A stretch of 64,000 nucleotides of DNA from assembly GCF_009754905.2 (NCBI RefSeq), contig NZ_CP066775.1, forward strand, positions 2,976,001 through 3,040,000, given 5' to 3'. Under the pieces are notes generated by a model, which saw only the letters and a list, made by a program, of their open reading frames with translations, had not been told where the DNA came from and ran no database searches. This DNA is from Mucilaginibacter ginkgonis. Lineage in GTDB: Bacteria > Bacteroidota > Bacteroidia > Sphingobacteriales > Sphingobacteriaceae. Of the stretch, positions 40,327-50,582 are shown in pieces; position 1 is the stretch's first letter, and every line of letters begins with the position of its first letter. The position numbers were made by a program, and so were the translations under genes.

Positions 40327-41463
40327 ATGCGCCGTTTTTTGCAAAGGCTCCTTACAAAGCCTGTCATCCGCCTTTCAAACAAACTTTCTTCGCGCCCAAA
40401 AAAACAACTGGTTTTTAAAGCGCTAACCAGGTTGTACAAAGGCATTATTACTGCTACAGATAAAAAAGGTAAGATCATTCCGTTCGATCCGCAGAAAGAC
40501 AAATTCATCATCCTGTCTGACCAGCATAAAGGCGCCCGCGATTTTGCAGATGACTTTGCCTTGGCGGAAAAGAATTACCTGGCAGCTTTGGAGTATTATT
40601 ATAAGCAGGGTTTCTATTATATTAACCTGGGCGACAGCGAAGAGCTTTGGGAAAATTTGTTGCTCACGGTTTTAAAACACAATAAAGAAACCTTTGAGGC
40701 TGAGAAGAAGTTTCTGACCAAGAACGCTTTCACTAAGATATTTGGCAACCATGATCTATATTGGGATAACGACCCACTGGCACCTGTCACACTTAAAAAT
40801 GTTTACGGCGAAGATGTAAAAATAAACGAGGGGCTTGTGCTGCGTACACAACTAAAAGATCGCCCTTTAGATATCTTTATGACCCACGGACACCAGGGCG
40901 ATCTGCAAAGCGACGGAAATTGGTTTAGCAAATGGTTTGTTTCAAACATTTGGGGGCCGGTACAGGCTTATCTGCGCATTAACCCAAATACACCGGCTAA
41001 CAACGACGATTTAAAAACCACGCACAATGTGCTGATGTATGAATGGTCAGGAAAGCAAGACGACACTTTACTGATCACCGGCCATACCCATCAACCGGTA
41101 TTTGCATCACTGACACATATCGAGTCGTTGTACTTGCAGCGCGACAAGGCCAAAGCAGCAAATGACGAAACCAAATTAAAATCGCTTGATGAACAAATTT
41201 CCAGGCGACATTTAAAAGGTGATACCGCAATAAACTTTAAAGGGTACAAACCAACTTATTTTAATAGCGGCTGCTGTTGTTTTGACGATGGTGACATTAC
41301 CGGTATTGAGATCGCTGATGGCTGCATACGGCTGATAAAATGGGAATATGCCAAGGGCAAGCAAAGTAAGCGAAAGGTCCTGGACGAGCGTACGCTTGAA
41401 CAAATATCGGCAGAAATTAACAGCGAGATTAGCCGTCCAGCAAAAACACAAAAACCTCTTTAG
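40327..41463 (+). CDS. Metallophosphoesterase (calcineurin-like)
   Basis: 378 residues. Two-metal phosphoesterase motifs in order: ILSDQHKGARD, LGDSEELWE, FGNHDLYWD, MTHGHQGDLQ and TGHTHQP. Cytoplasmic, no signal peptide. The substrate is unknown; the long LGDSEELWE variant fits a family related to UDP-diacylglucosamine hydrolases only loosely. Its 3' end overlaps the convergent lutC-like gene by 35 bp. Confidence 0.88.
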   Translation: MRRFLQRLLTKPVIRLSNKLSSRPKKQLVFKALTRLYKGIITATDKKGKIIPFDPQKDKFIILSDQHKGARDFADDFALAEKNYLAALEYYYKQGFYYINLGDSEELWENLLLTVLKHNKETFEAEKKFLTKNAFTKIFGNHDLYWDNDPLAPVTLKNVYGEDVKINEGLVLRTQLKDRPLDIFMTHGHQGDLQSDGNWFSKWFVSNIWGPVQAYLRINPNTPANNDDLKTTHNVLMYEWSGKQDDTLLITGHTHQPVFASLTHIESLYLQRDKAKAANDETKLKSLDEQISRRHLKGDTAINFKGYKPTYFNSGCCCFDDGDITGIEIADGCIRLIKWEYAKGKQSKRKVLDERTLEQISAEINSEISRPAKTQKPL

Positions 41464-42070
41464 GCCCATGTGCGCCTAATACCAAAGTTTTCTCGATGTC
41501 GGCGGTGCGGCTTGGCCCGGTAACTAATGACAACATTGATGGCAAGTTGTAACCATACTTTTTCTTTACCAGATCCAACCCATCTTTAATGTCCAGCACA
41601 ATTTGAGAAGTATAAGCCAAGACAATGTGTACCGGCGGATAAATACTCAACCTTCGGCCGGCCGCGCTTCCGTTGGAAACCATGATGCTGCCATTACGCG
41701 CCACCAAACACTCACATAATGTGAAACCAACTTCTATCTGGTCAAAGTCTTTGTCGGTAGCGTAATAAGGGTATCCATATTGATCCAGTATGGCTTGCAG
41801 GGCAGGCTCCCAGCAATAGATCTTGTGCCATTTACGCGCTTCTGCCAAAGACAGCAAGTTTTCAATGAACGCGATCTCATCTTCGCAAAAAACGAACTGA
41901 CCTGCGGCAGCAGTAAATTGCTCTGCAAACATTACTTCGGGCTCATCCTCGCCTTCGCTAAAATAAAGCGGCTGCTCCTCCAGGTTGCGATAAGGCTCCG
42001 GCGTTTTGTTTAAAAGCGCTTTCCTTATCTTTTTTAACAACTTTTCTTTACTGGTGGTGATGTCCTTCAT
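41429..42070 (-). CDS. LUD-domain protein (LutC/YkgG-like)
   Basis: 213 residues. The LUD fold is seen as TLCECLVARNGSIMVSNGSAAGRRLSIYPPVHIVLA and LVTGPSRTADIEKTLVLGAHGP. LutC is a subunit of the iron-sulfur L-lactate oxidation complex; lutA and lutB are not adjacent, so here it may work with genes elsewhere. Confidence 0.88.
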   Translation of the reverse strand: MKDITTSKEKLLKKIRKALLNKTPEPYRNLEEQPLYFSEGEDEPEVMFAEQFTAAAGQFVFCEDEIAFIENLLSLAEARKWHKIYCWEPALQAILDQYGYPYYATDKDFDQIEVGFTLCECLVARNGSIMVSNGSAAGRRLSIYPPVHIVLAYTSQIVLDIKDGLDLVKKKYGYNLPSMLSLVTGPSRTADIEKTLVLGAHGPKEVFVFLLDG

Positions 42071-42111
42071 ACCGAAATCGATGCGTGGTAAATATCAGTA
42101 AAATGGCGCAT

Positions 42112-42144
42112 AAAAAAAGCCGTCAGGTAACCCCGGACGGCTTT
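42112..42144 (-). terminator. Rho-independent terminator after ftsH
   Basis: On the minus strand AAAGCCGTC pairs with GACGGCTTT, followed by a T-run (complement of 42112-42118). 18 bp after the ftsH stop. Confidence 0.88.
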
Positions 42145-42162
42145 AAATTATAATTTATGGAT

Positions 42163-44262
42163 TTAGGCGATATCGCCGGCCATATTATCGTTTGTTGGAT
42201 TTAATACACTTTCCGGAATAGCGTTGTTATCCGCGGTGGGTTCTGCCGGCGGCAATTCGCCGTTTACGAATTTATCGTAAGCCGTACGGCCTTCAAACGG
42301 GCGTTTGCCCAGCATCTCTTCTAAATCGCTTTGGAAGATCACTTCTTTTTCCAGCAGCTTCTGCGCAACTTTTTCCAACCCATCGCGGTGCTCCGTGATC
42401 AGGTCATGCGTTTTCTTATAAACCTGATCCACAAGCGTACGAACCTCTGAGTCTATTAATTCCGCGGTATGGTCAGAGTATGGTTTGCTGAATTGATTTT
42501 CGCCATGGGGATCGTAGAATGACAGGTTACCTACCTTATCATTCATACCATATATCCTTACCATGCCATAAGCCAGGCGGGTAATGCGTTCCAGATCGCT
42601 TAAGGCGCCTGTAGTTATTTTACCAAATACTATGTCTTCGGCAACACGGCCACCCATTGATAGTACCATGTCATCAAACAACTCTTCTTTAGCTACAAGG
42701 AAGCGCTCGTTAGGCAGGTATTGCGCATAACCCAAGGCTGCAACACCACGCGGAACGATAGATACTTTTACCAATGGATCTGCATGTTCAAGGAACCAGC
42801 CCGCGATAGCGTGGCCTGCTTCGTGGTAAGCTACCACACGTTTCTCTTCGGGCGATATCAGCGTGTTCTTTTTCTCTAAACCACCAATTACCCTGTCAAT
42901 AGCATCCTGAAAGTCGGCCATATCAACAGCCGGTTTATCGCGGCGGGCGGCTATAAGGGCAGCCTCGTTACAAACGTTGGCGATCTCCGCGCCGGCGAAG
43001 CCGGGTGTTTGTGCCGATAGTTTCTTCGCGTCTACATCATCGGCAGTTTTTACCGGCGCCAGGTGAACCTTAAATATTTGCTCGCGGCCGTTCAGGTCCG
43101 GTTTATCGATAGATATCTGCCTGTCGAAACGGCCGGGACGTAATAAAGCAGAGTCTAATACATCGGGGCGGTTGGTGGCTGCAAGGATAATAATGCCCGA
43201 ATCGGTACCAAAGCCGTCCATCTCTACCAGTAACTGGTTCAAAGTATTTTCGCGCTCATCGTTACCACCAACAATATTGTTCTTTCCCCGGGCACGGCCA
43301 ATGGCATCTATCTCGTCAATAAAGATGATACATGGCGCTTTGTCTTTTGCCTGGCGGAACAAGTCGCGCACACGCGATGCGCCTACACCCACAAACATCT
43401 CCACAAAGTCTGAACCTGATAAAGAGAAGAATGGCACATGCGCCTCGCCTGCTACAGCCTTAGCCAATAGGGTTTTGCCTGTACCGGGCGAACCAACAAG
43501 TAAAGCGCCTTTAGGAATTTTACCACCCAGGTTGGTATATTTTTTAGGGTTTTTAAGGAAATCTACGATCTCCATCACCTCATACTTGGCTTCTTCAAGT
43601 CCGGCAACATCGTTGAATGTAACTGTCACCTGCGATTCTTTGTCAAACAAAGTAGCTTTAGATTTTCCAATGCTGAAGATCTGGCTGCCGGGACCGCCAC
43701 CTGCGCCACCACCCATACGGCGGATAATGAACATCCACAGCAGTACAACTGCTACCATGATCAAAATGCTTTGTACCAATAAGCTCGAGAAGAAGTTACT
43801 TTGCTGGGTATATTGGATCGGTGTTTTTTGAGAGTCGGGCAGGTTTTTTTCTTCGTTGTTGATCGTCTGCTTCAGGCTCTCATAAGATGCATCTGTAATA
43901 CTGTATTGAGGGCCGCTGTTGGTAGAACCGCTTATTGAGCGCTGATCGCGAACATCACTATACTGTGGTTTGCGAAGACTATCCTTTTTTATATAAACGT
44001 CTGCTGCAACCAACTCGCCATCCTTATAAGCTACGATCTTGTCAACGTCATGAGGCTTAAGCATCTCAGACACAAAACGCTGGGTGCTTATTTGTTTACC
44101 TGTATTGCTATTGATGAAGTAAGAAACAACTACTAAACCCACTATCAGCATAGCATAAAGCCATACGATGTTAAATCTGGGTGGTTTTGGTGTGATCTTC
44201 TTACCGTTACTATTTGTAATTTTCCGAATAACCTTTGGCTTTTCGTTTTTATTTTCTTTCAT
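42163..44262 (-). CDS. ftsH: ATP-dependent zinc metalloprotease FtsH
   Basis: 699 residues from the ATG at 44262 ([11 protein letters not shown]); an upstream non-ATG extension is rejected. Two membrane helices flank a periplasmic domain. AAA domain: Walker A GSPGTGKT, Walker [12 protein letters not shown], pore [36 protein letters not shown]. Protease: HEAGH. Degrades misfolded membrane proteins and regulators. Follows rsfS by 64 bp and ends at a terminator. Confidence 0.97.
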   Translation of the reverse strand: MKENKNEKPKVIRKITNSNGKKITPKPPRFNIVWLYAMLIVGLVVVSYFINSNTGKQISTQRFVSEMLKPHDVDKIVAYKDGELVAADVYIKKDSLRKPQYSDVRDQRSISGSTNSGPQYSITDASYESLKQTINNEEKNLPDSQKTPIQYTQQSNFFSSLLVQSILIMVAVVLLWMFIIRRMGGGAGGGPGSQIFSIGKSKATLFDKESQVTVTFNDVAGLEEAKYEVMEIVDFLKNPKKYTNLGGKIPKGALLVGSPGTGKTLLAKAVAGEAHVPFFSLSGSDFVEMFVGVGASRVRDLFRQAKDKAPCIIFIDEIDAIGRARGKNNIVGGNDERENTLNQLLVEMDGFGTDSGIIILAATNRPDVLDSALLRPGRFDRQISIDKPDLNGREQIFKVHLAPVKTADDVDAKKLSAQTPGFAGAEIANVCNEAALIAARRDKPAVDMADFQDAIDRVIGGLEKKNTLISPEEKRVVAYHEAGHAIAGWFLEHADPLVKVSIVPRGVAALGYAQYLPNERFLVAKEELFDDMVLSMGGRVAEDIVFGKITTGALSDLERITRLAYGMVRIYGMNDKVGNLSFYDPHGENQFSKPYSDHTAELIDSEVRTLVDQVYKKTHDLITEHRDGLEKVAQKLLEKEVIFQSDLEEMLGKRPFEGRTAYDKFVNGELPPAEPTADNNAIPESVLNPTNDNMAGDIA

Positions 44263-44326
44263 TTTTTGAATAAGCTTAAACGCAATTGTCTCAATTAAGT
44301 GCGTTGCGGAACACATTAAGACACGT

Positions 44327-44701
44327 TTAAGCGCTTTGGAAATATTTTATCTCGGCGTCGCCCCACAATTCTTCAACGCCGTAAAACTCACGTTTGTCTG
44401 TTTTAAAGATGTGGACTACTACGTCTATATAATCAAGCAGTATCCACTCACTGTTTTCGAGGCCCTCTTTATGACGCGGCTCTTCGCCGGTAGCCTTAAA
44501 AACTTCATCTTCTACACTGTTTGCAATTGCCCTAACCTGGGTGGTTGAGTCGGCATGACAGATCACAAAATAATCTGACACCGAACTGAATATATTTCGA
44601 AGGTCGAGCCTTACAATTTCATTGCCTTTTTTTTCTTGCATACCATGTATGGCTAATTCAGAAATGTAAGCCGCCCCGTTTTTCGCTTTGTTTTTTACCA
44701 T
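44327..44701 (-). CDS. rsfS: Ribosomal silencing factor RsfS
   Basis: 124 residues. DUF143/Iojap fold with [33 protein letters not shown] and [14 protein letters not shown]. Binds L14 and blocks subunit joining when nutrients are low. Starts at ATG 44701. Upstream of ftsH in the same direction, an arrangement common in Bacteroidota. Confidence 0.94.
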   Translation of the reverse strand: MVKNKAKNGAAYISELAIHGMQEKKGNEIVRLDLRNIFSSVSDYFVICHADSTTQVRAIANSVEDEVFKATGEEPRHKEGLENSEWILLDYIDVVVHIFKTDKREFYGVEELWGDAEIKYFQSA

Positions 44702-44748
44702 CAAAAAGAATTAGTTTTGAACGTTCTGGTTAAAATAACGATTGTACT

Positions 44749-45522
44749 GTGCAAAATAACATATTTTCAGGATTATTTATCGGACAAAATTTGGTCATCC
44801 TGAAAGAAGTTGACTCTACAAATACTTTCCTCAAGAATATGGCCTCAAATTCTAAGCCAGTACCAGAGGGGACGGTCATTATGGCAGAGCACCAGTTTGC
44901 CGGCCGCGGGCAGCAGCAAAACGGCTGGTTTACAGAGGCAGGCAAAAATCTTTCGTTCAGCATATTATTAAAGCCCACCTTCCTGCAGGCTGACGAGCAA
45001 TTTGCGTTGACACAGGTAGTTAGTTTAGGAGTCGTAAAAGCCCTGCAAAACGTTGCAGGTAACGACATAAAGATCAAGTGGCCGAACGATATATATTATG
45101 GTGATAAAAAGCTGGGCGGCATTTTGATCGAAAATTCCCTCCAGGGAACAAAAATCAACTATAGTGTAGTTGGCATCGGTTTAAACATCAATCAGGAAAC
45201 TTTTCCGCCGCATTTGCCAGGCGCAATTTCGCTATACAAAATCTTACATAGGGATTATGATTTGAAGGCTTTATTATCTGACATTTGCAGTCATATAGAA
45301 GGCTATTATTTACAGCTTAAATCCGGCAAGCTGGCGCGGATAAATGAGCAGTACCTGTCGAATCTTTACCGCATCAACAAAGAAATGATGTTCAGGTCTG
45401 CAGGAGAGGTTTTTAACGGCATAATAACCGGAGTTACGGCGCGTGGTTTGCTTAAGATAGACGCTGATAACGAGCCTAAAGAGTACAATTTAAAAGAGAT
45501 AGAATTTTTAATAAATCCATAA
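44749..45522 (+). CDS. birA: Biotin--[acetyl-CoA-carboxylase] ligase
   Basis: 257 residues from GTG at 44749. Biotin-protein ligase catalytic domain: GRGQQQNGWFTEAGKNLSFSILL (biotin-binding GRGxxx) and KWPNDIYYGDKKLGGILIE. No N-terminal helix-turn-helix, so it is a pure ligase and not a repressor. Divergent from rsfS with 47 bp between starts; the ATG of the next gene follows its stop directly. Confidence 0.95.
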   Translation: MQNNIFSGLFIGQNLVILKEVDSTNTFLKNMASNSKPVPEGTVIMAEHQFAGRGQQQNGWFTEAGKNLSFSILLKPTFLQADEQFALTQVVSLGVVKALQNVAGNDIKIKWPNDIYYGDKKLGGILIENSLQGTKINYSVVGIGLNINQETFPPHLPGAISLYKILHRDYDLKALLSDICSHIEGYYLQLKSGKLARINEQYLSNLYRINKEMMFRSAGEVFNGIITGVTARGLLKIDADNEPKEYNLKEIEFLINP

Positions 45523-45969
45523 ATGAAGAGATTACTTTTAGTAATAGTGACCATGTTTTTGTTTGGCGCGGCACATGCGCAAATATTAACCCCCGTTAAA
45601 TGGAGCTATGCCGCAAAGAAGACCAGCGCCACAGAAGCAACCATATTTATCCGTGCTACTATAGACAATGGCTGGCACATTTACTCGCAAACGGTTAAAG
45701 AAGGCGGCCCTATCAAAACCGACATCAAATTTAAACCATCCAAAAGTTTTAAACTGGTTGGTCCGGTTACAGAACCTAAGCCGATGAGCAAGTTTGAAAA
45801 TGCTTTTAAGATGAACGTTACTTATTTTGAAAAAGAAGTTGTTTTTACCCAAAAGGTAAAACTGACAGCAGGTAATACTACCATAAAAGGTCAGTTGGAG
45901 TATATGACCTGCAACGACAGGCAGTGCCTTCCACCGGAGGATGTCGACTTTACCGTTGCTATAAAATAA
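45523..45969 (+). CDS. DsbD N-terminal (periplasmic) domain protein
   Basis: 148 residues with a signal peptide (MKRLLLVIVTMFLFGAAHAQ). Immunoglobulin-like DsbD-alpha domain with the redox pair Cys in YMTCNDRQCLPP. It receives electrons from the membrane protein encoded next and passes them to periplasmic partners. In E. coli this domain is fused to the rest of DsbD; here it is a separate gene immediately upstream. Confidence 0.9.
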   Translation: MKRLLLVIVTMFLFGAAHAQILTPVKWSYAAKKTSATEATIFIRATIDNGWHIYSQTVKEGGPIKTDIKFKPSKSFKLVGPVTEPKPMSKFENAFKMNVTYFEKEVVFTQKVKLTAGNTTIKGQLEYMTCNDRQCLPPEDVDFTVAIK

Positions 45970-45984
45970 TTGCGCCGCCATAAC

Positions 45985-47682
45985 ATGACGAAATCCATTA
46001 AGCGAATATCTTTTTGCAAACACCTGGTTATATTACTGGGTGTTTTGTTTTTCAATACCGGTATATCAAACGCGGCCACCACAACACAAAAGCCGGATAC
46101 CGCCGGTGTTGTATTTACAGATATTCCAACCTCGGCTGACAGTATTGCTGCCGCTAAAAAACAGATCAGCAAAACCACCGAGGTAAAAGCGGCAGGAGCA
46201 ACCTTAACTAAAAGCAAAGAGATCCCGAAAACGCTTTGGCAGATATTTATCGAAGGCCTTATCGGCGGTTTCCTGGCTTTGTTAATGCCATGTATCTATC
46301 CCATGCTGCCACTTACTGTCAGCTTTTTTACCAAGCGAGGCGGCACCAGGCAAAAGGCCTTATTTCAATCGCTTGTTTACGGTTTGTCTATAATTGTAAT
46401 TTACGTAGCGCTAGGGTTAGTCATAACATTATTATTCGGGTCAGACGGGTTGAATTCGCTGGCTACCAACGGCATATTCAACATCTTTTTCTTTTTGCTT
46501 TTGGTTGCGTTTGGGGCATCGTTCCTGGGAGCGTTCGAAATACAATTACCAACGTCGCTCGCTAATAAATTAGACCAGAACTCTGATAAAGGCGGCATGG
46601 CCGGAATATTTTTCATGGCAGCAACGCTGGCTGTAGTATCATTCTCTTGTACAGGGCCTATCATAGGCAGTTTACTGGTCGAGGCAGCTACCAAAGGCGC
46701 GCGCCTGGGCCCTGCCGTAGGTATGCTTGGATTTTCGGCAGCATTGGCCATTCCGTTTGCACTGTTTGCATTATTTCCATCATTGCTTAGCTCCCTCCCA
46801 AAATCGGGCGGATGGCTTAATAGCGTTAAGGTGGTTTTGGGCTTTTTGGAGCTGGCATTCGCTTTAAAGTTTTTATCAAATGTAGATCTGGCTTACCACT
46901 GGAACTGGTTCGACCGCGAGGTATTCCTTTCCCTTTGGATAGCCATAGGGTTGCTGCTTACGCTTTACCTGATCGGCAAAATAACATTCCCGCATGACAG
47001 CCCGGTGGATGGTTTATCTGTTGGCCGCACATTTTTAGCGGTGATCACTTTTGCGTTTGTATTTTATATGATCCCGGGGTTATGGGGCGCTCCTTTAAAA
47101 GTAATAAGCGGATTTTTGCCGCCTCCTGCCACCCAGGATTTTTATTTAAATAGCAACATAGGAAACGGTACATCCGCGGTAGCAGCTTCATCGACAGTAA
47201 AAAAATATGAAGAGTTGTTTAAACGTGGCAAGCACGCGGGCTTGAATGAATATTATGATTATGATCAGGCGTTACAAGCTTCGCGCGAATTGCATAAACC
47301 TGTAATGATAGACTTTACAGGCTGGAATTGTGCCAACTGCCGTAAAATGGAAAATGAGGTTTGGAGCGATAAGTCGGTTCAACAACTTTTGCAAAACGAT
47401 TTCATTTTACTGGAACTTTATGTGGACGAAAAAACAGCGCTACCTGCAAATGAGCAATACACATCTACGTTCAGCGGTAAGAAGATCACAGACATAGGAA
47501 AGAAAAACAGCGATTACGAAGCTTCGAAATTTAATGTAAATTCGCAGCCGTATTACATTATTATCAACGCCAAAGGCGATGTGCTTGTACCACCACAGGG
47601 TGCAAATTATAGCGTAGATAATTACATCAAATTTTTAGACAGCGGCAAAGCTGCTTTCCAAAATAACAATGGCTCAAATTAA
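45985..47682 (+). CDS. dsbD: Thiol:disulfide interchange protein DsbD, membrane plus thioredoxin domains
   Basis: 565 residues from the ATG at 45985 (TTG at 45970 less likely). N-terminal signal-like helix and a periplasmic linker, then eight or so membrane helices with the redox Cys pair in LMPCIYPMLP and SFSCTGPIIG, and a C-terminal thioredoxin domain with WNCANCRKM. Moves reducing power from cytoplasmic thioredoxin to the periplasm. It overlaps pfkA by 14 bp. Confidence 0.92.
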   Translation: MTKSIKRISFCKHLVILLGVLFFNTGISNAATTTQKPDTAGVVFTDIPTSADSIAAAKKQISKTTEVKAAGATLTKSKEIPKTLWQIFIEGLIGGFLALLMPCIYPMLPLTVSFFTKRGGTRQKALFQSLVYGLSIIVIYVALGLVITLLFGSDGLNSLATNGIFNIFFFLLLVAFGASFLGAFEIQLPTSLANKLDQNSDKGGMAGIFFMAATLAVVSFSCTGPIIGSLLVEAATKGARLGPAVGMLGFSAALAIPFALFALFPSLLSSLPKSGGWLNSVKVVLGFLELAFALKFLSNVDLAYHWNWFDREVFLSLWIAIGLLLTLYLIGKITFPHDSPVDGLSVGRTFLAVITFAFVFYMIPGLWGAPLKVISGFLPPPATQDFYLNSNIGNGTSAVAASSTVKKYEELFKRGKHAGLNEYYDYDQALQASRELHKPVMIDFTGWNCANCRKMENEVWSDKSVQQLLQNDFILLELYVDEKTALPANEQYTSTFSGKKITDIGKKNSDYEASKFNVNSQPYYIIINAKGDVLVPPQGANYSVDNYIKFLDSGKAAFQNNNGSN

Positions 47683-48646
47683 AAACGTAGGTGTATATAC
47701 TTCGGGTGGCGATGCCCCGGGGATGAATGCCGCCATCAGGGCGGTTGTGCGGTCGGCTTTATATTACGATTTAAATGTTACAGGTATCCGTCGAGGATAT
47801 GAGGGGATGATCACCGGCGACATGTTCTCTATGGACCGCAAGTCGGTAGCGAACATTATACAGCGTGGGGGCACAATTTTAAAAACTGCGCGCAGCGACC
47901 AATTCCGTACGCCTGAAGGCCGCAAGATCGCTTACGAAAACCTTAAGAAAAACAACGTCGACGCGCTTGTTGCCATCGGTGGCGATGGTACGTTTACAGG
48001 TGCTAAAATATTCGGGAAAGAATTTGGCATTCCCATTCTGGGGATGCCCGGTACAATAGATAACGACCTTTTAGGCACCGATTTTACTATCGGTTACGAT
48101 ACTGCTATCAATACAGTTATTGACGCGGTTGACAAGATCCGCGACACGGCAGAATCTCATGATCGTTTGTTTATTGTTGAGGTGATGGGCCGCGACTCAG
48201 GCCTCATTGCCTTACGCTCGGGAATCGCTGCAGGTGCCGAAGCGGTATTAATTCCGGAAAGCAAGACAGACCTGAACGCATTATTCCATCGCTTAGAGCA
48301 GGGCCGCAGAGATAAGTCATCTAAGATCGTTATTGTTGCTGAGGGCGAAGAAGCCGGCGGCGCGTTTGAGTATGGCCATCTGATAAAAGAGCGCTTTCCT
48401 AACTATGATACCCGCGTTTCTGTGTTAGGGCACATTCAGCGTGGCGGGCCGCCTAGTTGTATGGACCGCGTTTTGGCCAGCCGTATAGGCGTGGCCGCTG
48501 TAGAAGGCTTACTGGATGGCCGGCACGGCGAGATGGTAGGCATTGTGAACGGCGAGATCTCTTACACACCTTTTGAAAACGCGATTAAACATAACGTAGA
48601 TATCAACCCCGACTATCTGAAGATAGTGGATATCCTATCGTTGTAA
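47669..48646 (+). CDS. pfkA: ATP-dependent 6-phosphofructokinase
   Basis: 325 residues. Glycolytic phosphorylation of fructose-6-P. Motifs: TSGGDAPGMNAAIRAVV, IGGDGTFTGA, GMPGTIDNDL with catalytic Asp, and EVMGRDSGLIAL. LGHIQRGGPPSCMDR belongs to the substrate site. The ATP-type is indicated by the Gly in GGDGT. The gene starts 14 bp inside dsbD, so translation is probably coupled even though the functions are unrelated. Confidence 0.96.
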   Translation: MAQIKNVGVYTSGGDAPGMNAAIRAVVRSALYYDLNVTGIRRGYEGMITGDMFSMDRKSVANIIQRGGTILKTARSDQFRTPEGRKIAYENLKKNNVDALVAIGGDGTFTGAKIFGKEFGIPILGMPGTIDNDLLGTDFTIGYDTAINTVIDAVDKIRDTAESHDRLFIVEVMGRDSGLIALRSGIAAGAEAVLIPESKTDLNALFHRLEQGRRDKSSKIVIVAEGEEAGGAFEYGHLIKERFPNYDTRVSVLGHIQRGGPPSCMDRVLASRIGVAAVEGLLDGRHGEMVGIVNGEISYTPFENAIKHNVDINPDYLKIVDILSL

Positions 48647-48663
48647 TCAATCAACTTAAATCT

Positions 48664-49161
48664 ATGTATACCATCACACAAGCTACAGAGAGCGATGTGC
48701 AAGCTATTCGTGCGCTTGCAGAACAAACCTGGTGGCCAACCTATACCGGAATCATCTCTCCAGAACAGATCCGTTACATGCTTGATGTGATCTACAATGA
48801 GGAAACTATCGGGCAACAGATCAGCAATTATGAGCAAACGTTTTTGCTGCTTAAAGAAAAGGATCAGCCTGTAGCATTCGCGGCATACTCGGTTTATGAC
48901 GAGCAAAGCACTGCTTACAAATTACATAAGTTATACTGCCTGCCTATTACCCAAGGCAAAGGCTATGGCAAGGCGCTGATCGATACAGTCGCAGACATCG
49001 CCTTAAAACAAGGCGCATCAAAATTATACCTCAATGTGAACAGGCATAACAATGCCCAGCGCTTTTACCAAAAAATGGGCTTTGTTATCGAAAAAGAAAT
49101 TGACATACCATTCGGCGAATTTGTGCTGAATGATTATGTAATGGCGAAGAGCCTTATTTAG
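48664..49161 (+). CDS. GNAT-family N-acetyltransferase
   Basis: 165 residues with the acetyl-CoA-binding GQGYGKALIDTVADIAL-type motif (seen as QGKGYGKALID) and LNVNRHNNAQRFYQKMGFV. The acceptor substrate is unknown. It follows pfkA by 17 bp in the same direction. Confidence 0.9.
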   Translation: MYTITQATESDVQAIRALAEQTWWPTYTGIISPEQIRYMLDVIYNEETIGQQISNYEQTFLLLKEKDQPVAFAAYSVYDEQSTAYKLHKLYCLPITQGKGYGKALIDTVADIALKQGASKLYLNVNRHNNAQRFYQKMGFVIEKEIDIPFGEFVLNDYVMAKSLI

Positions 49162-49163
49162 TT

Positions 49164-49261
49164 CGTCATTGCGAGCCGTTTTAAACGACGAAGCAATCCC
49201 CTTTGTACAGAGCAGTTTGCATCTCTGAGATTGCTTCGTAGCTTCGCTTCTCGCAATGACG
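49164..49261. repeat. Paired-arm palindromic element, family C
   Basis: Ends CGTCATTGCGAG and CTCGCAATGACG are perfectly inverted. Inner arms GACGAAGCAATCCC and GAGATTGCTTCGTAGC also pair. Second copy of the element at 14336. Confidence 0.9.
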
Positions 49262-49270
49262 TTATGTATT

Positions 49271-50578
49271 TTAGCGTTCCAAAGATGCCGGCGGGATCCT
49301 TGTTGGCGTATCTGTGCCGGCCACAATGGTTTTAGAACTTAAGGCAATTGCGCGTATCGTAGCTGTAATGTTCGCTACATCAAGTGAGCCAACTTCGTCT
49401 TTTACCGTGTGATATAATTTATCGATATCTATCTGGTCTGTAGATATGGTATGTGCCGGCACACCTACGCGGGCAAGTGAAGCGTTATCGCTGCGGTAAA
49501 ACAAGTTTTGTTCTTTGTACGGGTCGGGGTAAAATTTAAAGGCTGTGCCTTCCAGGTTTTTTTGCAGTATCGGGCCAAAGTCCGACCGTTCATAGCCGGT
49601 AATGATGGCCGAATTTTGTCCAAACTTTGACGCTTTGCCAATCATCTCGATATTAAACATGGCAGATACTTTTATTGGGTCTACCTGGGTTGCAAAATAA
49701 GCCGAGCCATATTCGCCGATCTCTTCTGCTGTAAAGGCCACAAATATGATCGACCGCGCATTGTTATTCAGCTTTTTAAAATAGTGGGCAAGTGTAATAA
49801 CCGCTGTTGTTCCGGAAGCGTCGTCATCGGCGCCATTAGCTATGCTATCGCCTTCCATTGGCTTAATGATGCCCAAATGGTCATAATGCCCAGAGAAGAT
49901 CACGTATTCATCGGGCTTCGTTTTACCTTTTATCATCCCTGCCACGTTGAATAGCGGCAGCATGTCGGTTTTAATTTCAGAGCTAACTGTCAAGTTTTTC
50001 GCGTTAGGAAACGCACCTAAAACAAATACCAATTGAGGGCCTGTGGCTGTTGGCGTTTTTAACGATGTGGTGCCATGCCCCAATGCTTGCTGTAATTGCC
50101 TGAAGGTAGCTTCGAGCGATGGATCAACGATAATAATCGCCTTTTTAGCGCTTCTTCTGATCGTGCGGTATTCAGCGATCATATTCTGTCCGGCGGCAAT
50201 GTGCTTAATGGCGACTGTTGTGTCATTGTTCCAGTTTAAAGCCGTCCCGCTTTGTATCACAATGTTCTCTGCCGGTATAGAAACTCCGTCAATAGTCGCT
50301 TTGCTGTTGACTGGGGCAACACGCGTCATTTTAAAGTTTTGCCTATAGTCGGCATTGCCTGCCAACGGTTCAAGGCCGGCCTTTTTAAATTCACTTTCGA
50401 TAAACTTTGCAGCCTTTTCTATGCCCGGGGTAAAAGTGGCGCGCCCTTGCATATCATCAGCAGCCAGCGTATTGATAACTTTCCGGACGTCGTCTTCTTT
50501 GATCAGTTTGTTTACGTCCTGCGCAGAACTGTAAAGTGCCAGCGACAGCAGGCCGATGGTAAGTATGTTTTTTTTCAT
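49271..50578 (-). CDS. M28-family aminopeptidase, secreted
   Basis: 435 residues with a signal peptide (MKKNILTIGLLSLALYSSAQD). M28 zinc peptidase: metal ligands in FSGHYDHLG, ANGADDDASGTTAV and FVAFTAEEIGEYGS (catalytic and bridging acidic residues), and the late His in VPAHTISTDQID. A PA-like domain lies between. Probably periplasmic or outer-membrane. 4 bp behind the M61 gene. Confidence 0.93.
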   Translation of the reverse strand: MKKNILTIGLLSLALYSSAQDVNKLIKEDDVRKVINTLAADDMQGRATFTPGIEKAAKFIESEFKKAGLEPLAGNADYRQNFKMTRVAPVNSKATIDGVSIPAENIVIQSGTALNWNNDTTVAIKHIAAGQNMIAEYRTIRRSAKKAIIIVDPSLEATFRQLQQALGHGTTSLKTPTATGPQLVFVLGAFPNAKNLTVSSEIKTDMLPLFNVAGMIKGKTKPDEYVIFSGHYDHLGIIKPMEGDSIANGADDDASGTTAVITLAHYFKKLNNNARSIIFVAFTAEEIGEYGSAYFATQVDPIKVSAMFNIEMIGKASKFGQNSAIITGYERSDFGPILQKNLEGTAFKFYPDPYKEQNLFYRSDNASLARVGVPAHTISTDQIDIDKLYHTVKDEVGSLDVANITATIRAIALSSKTIVAGTDTPTRIPPASLER

Positions 50579-50582
50579 GTGC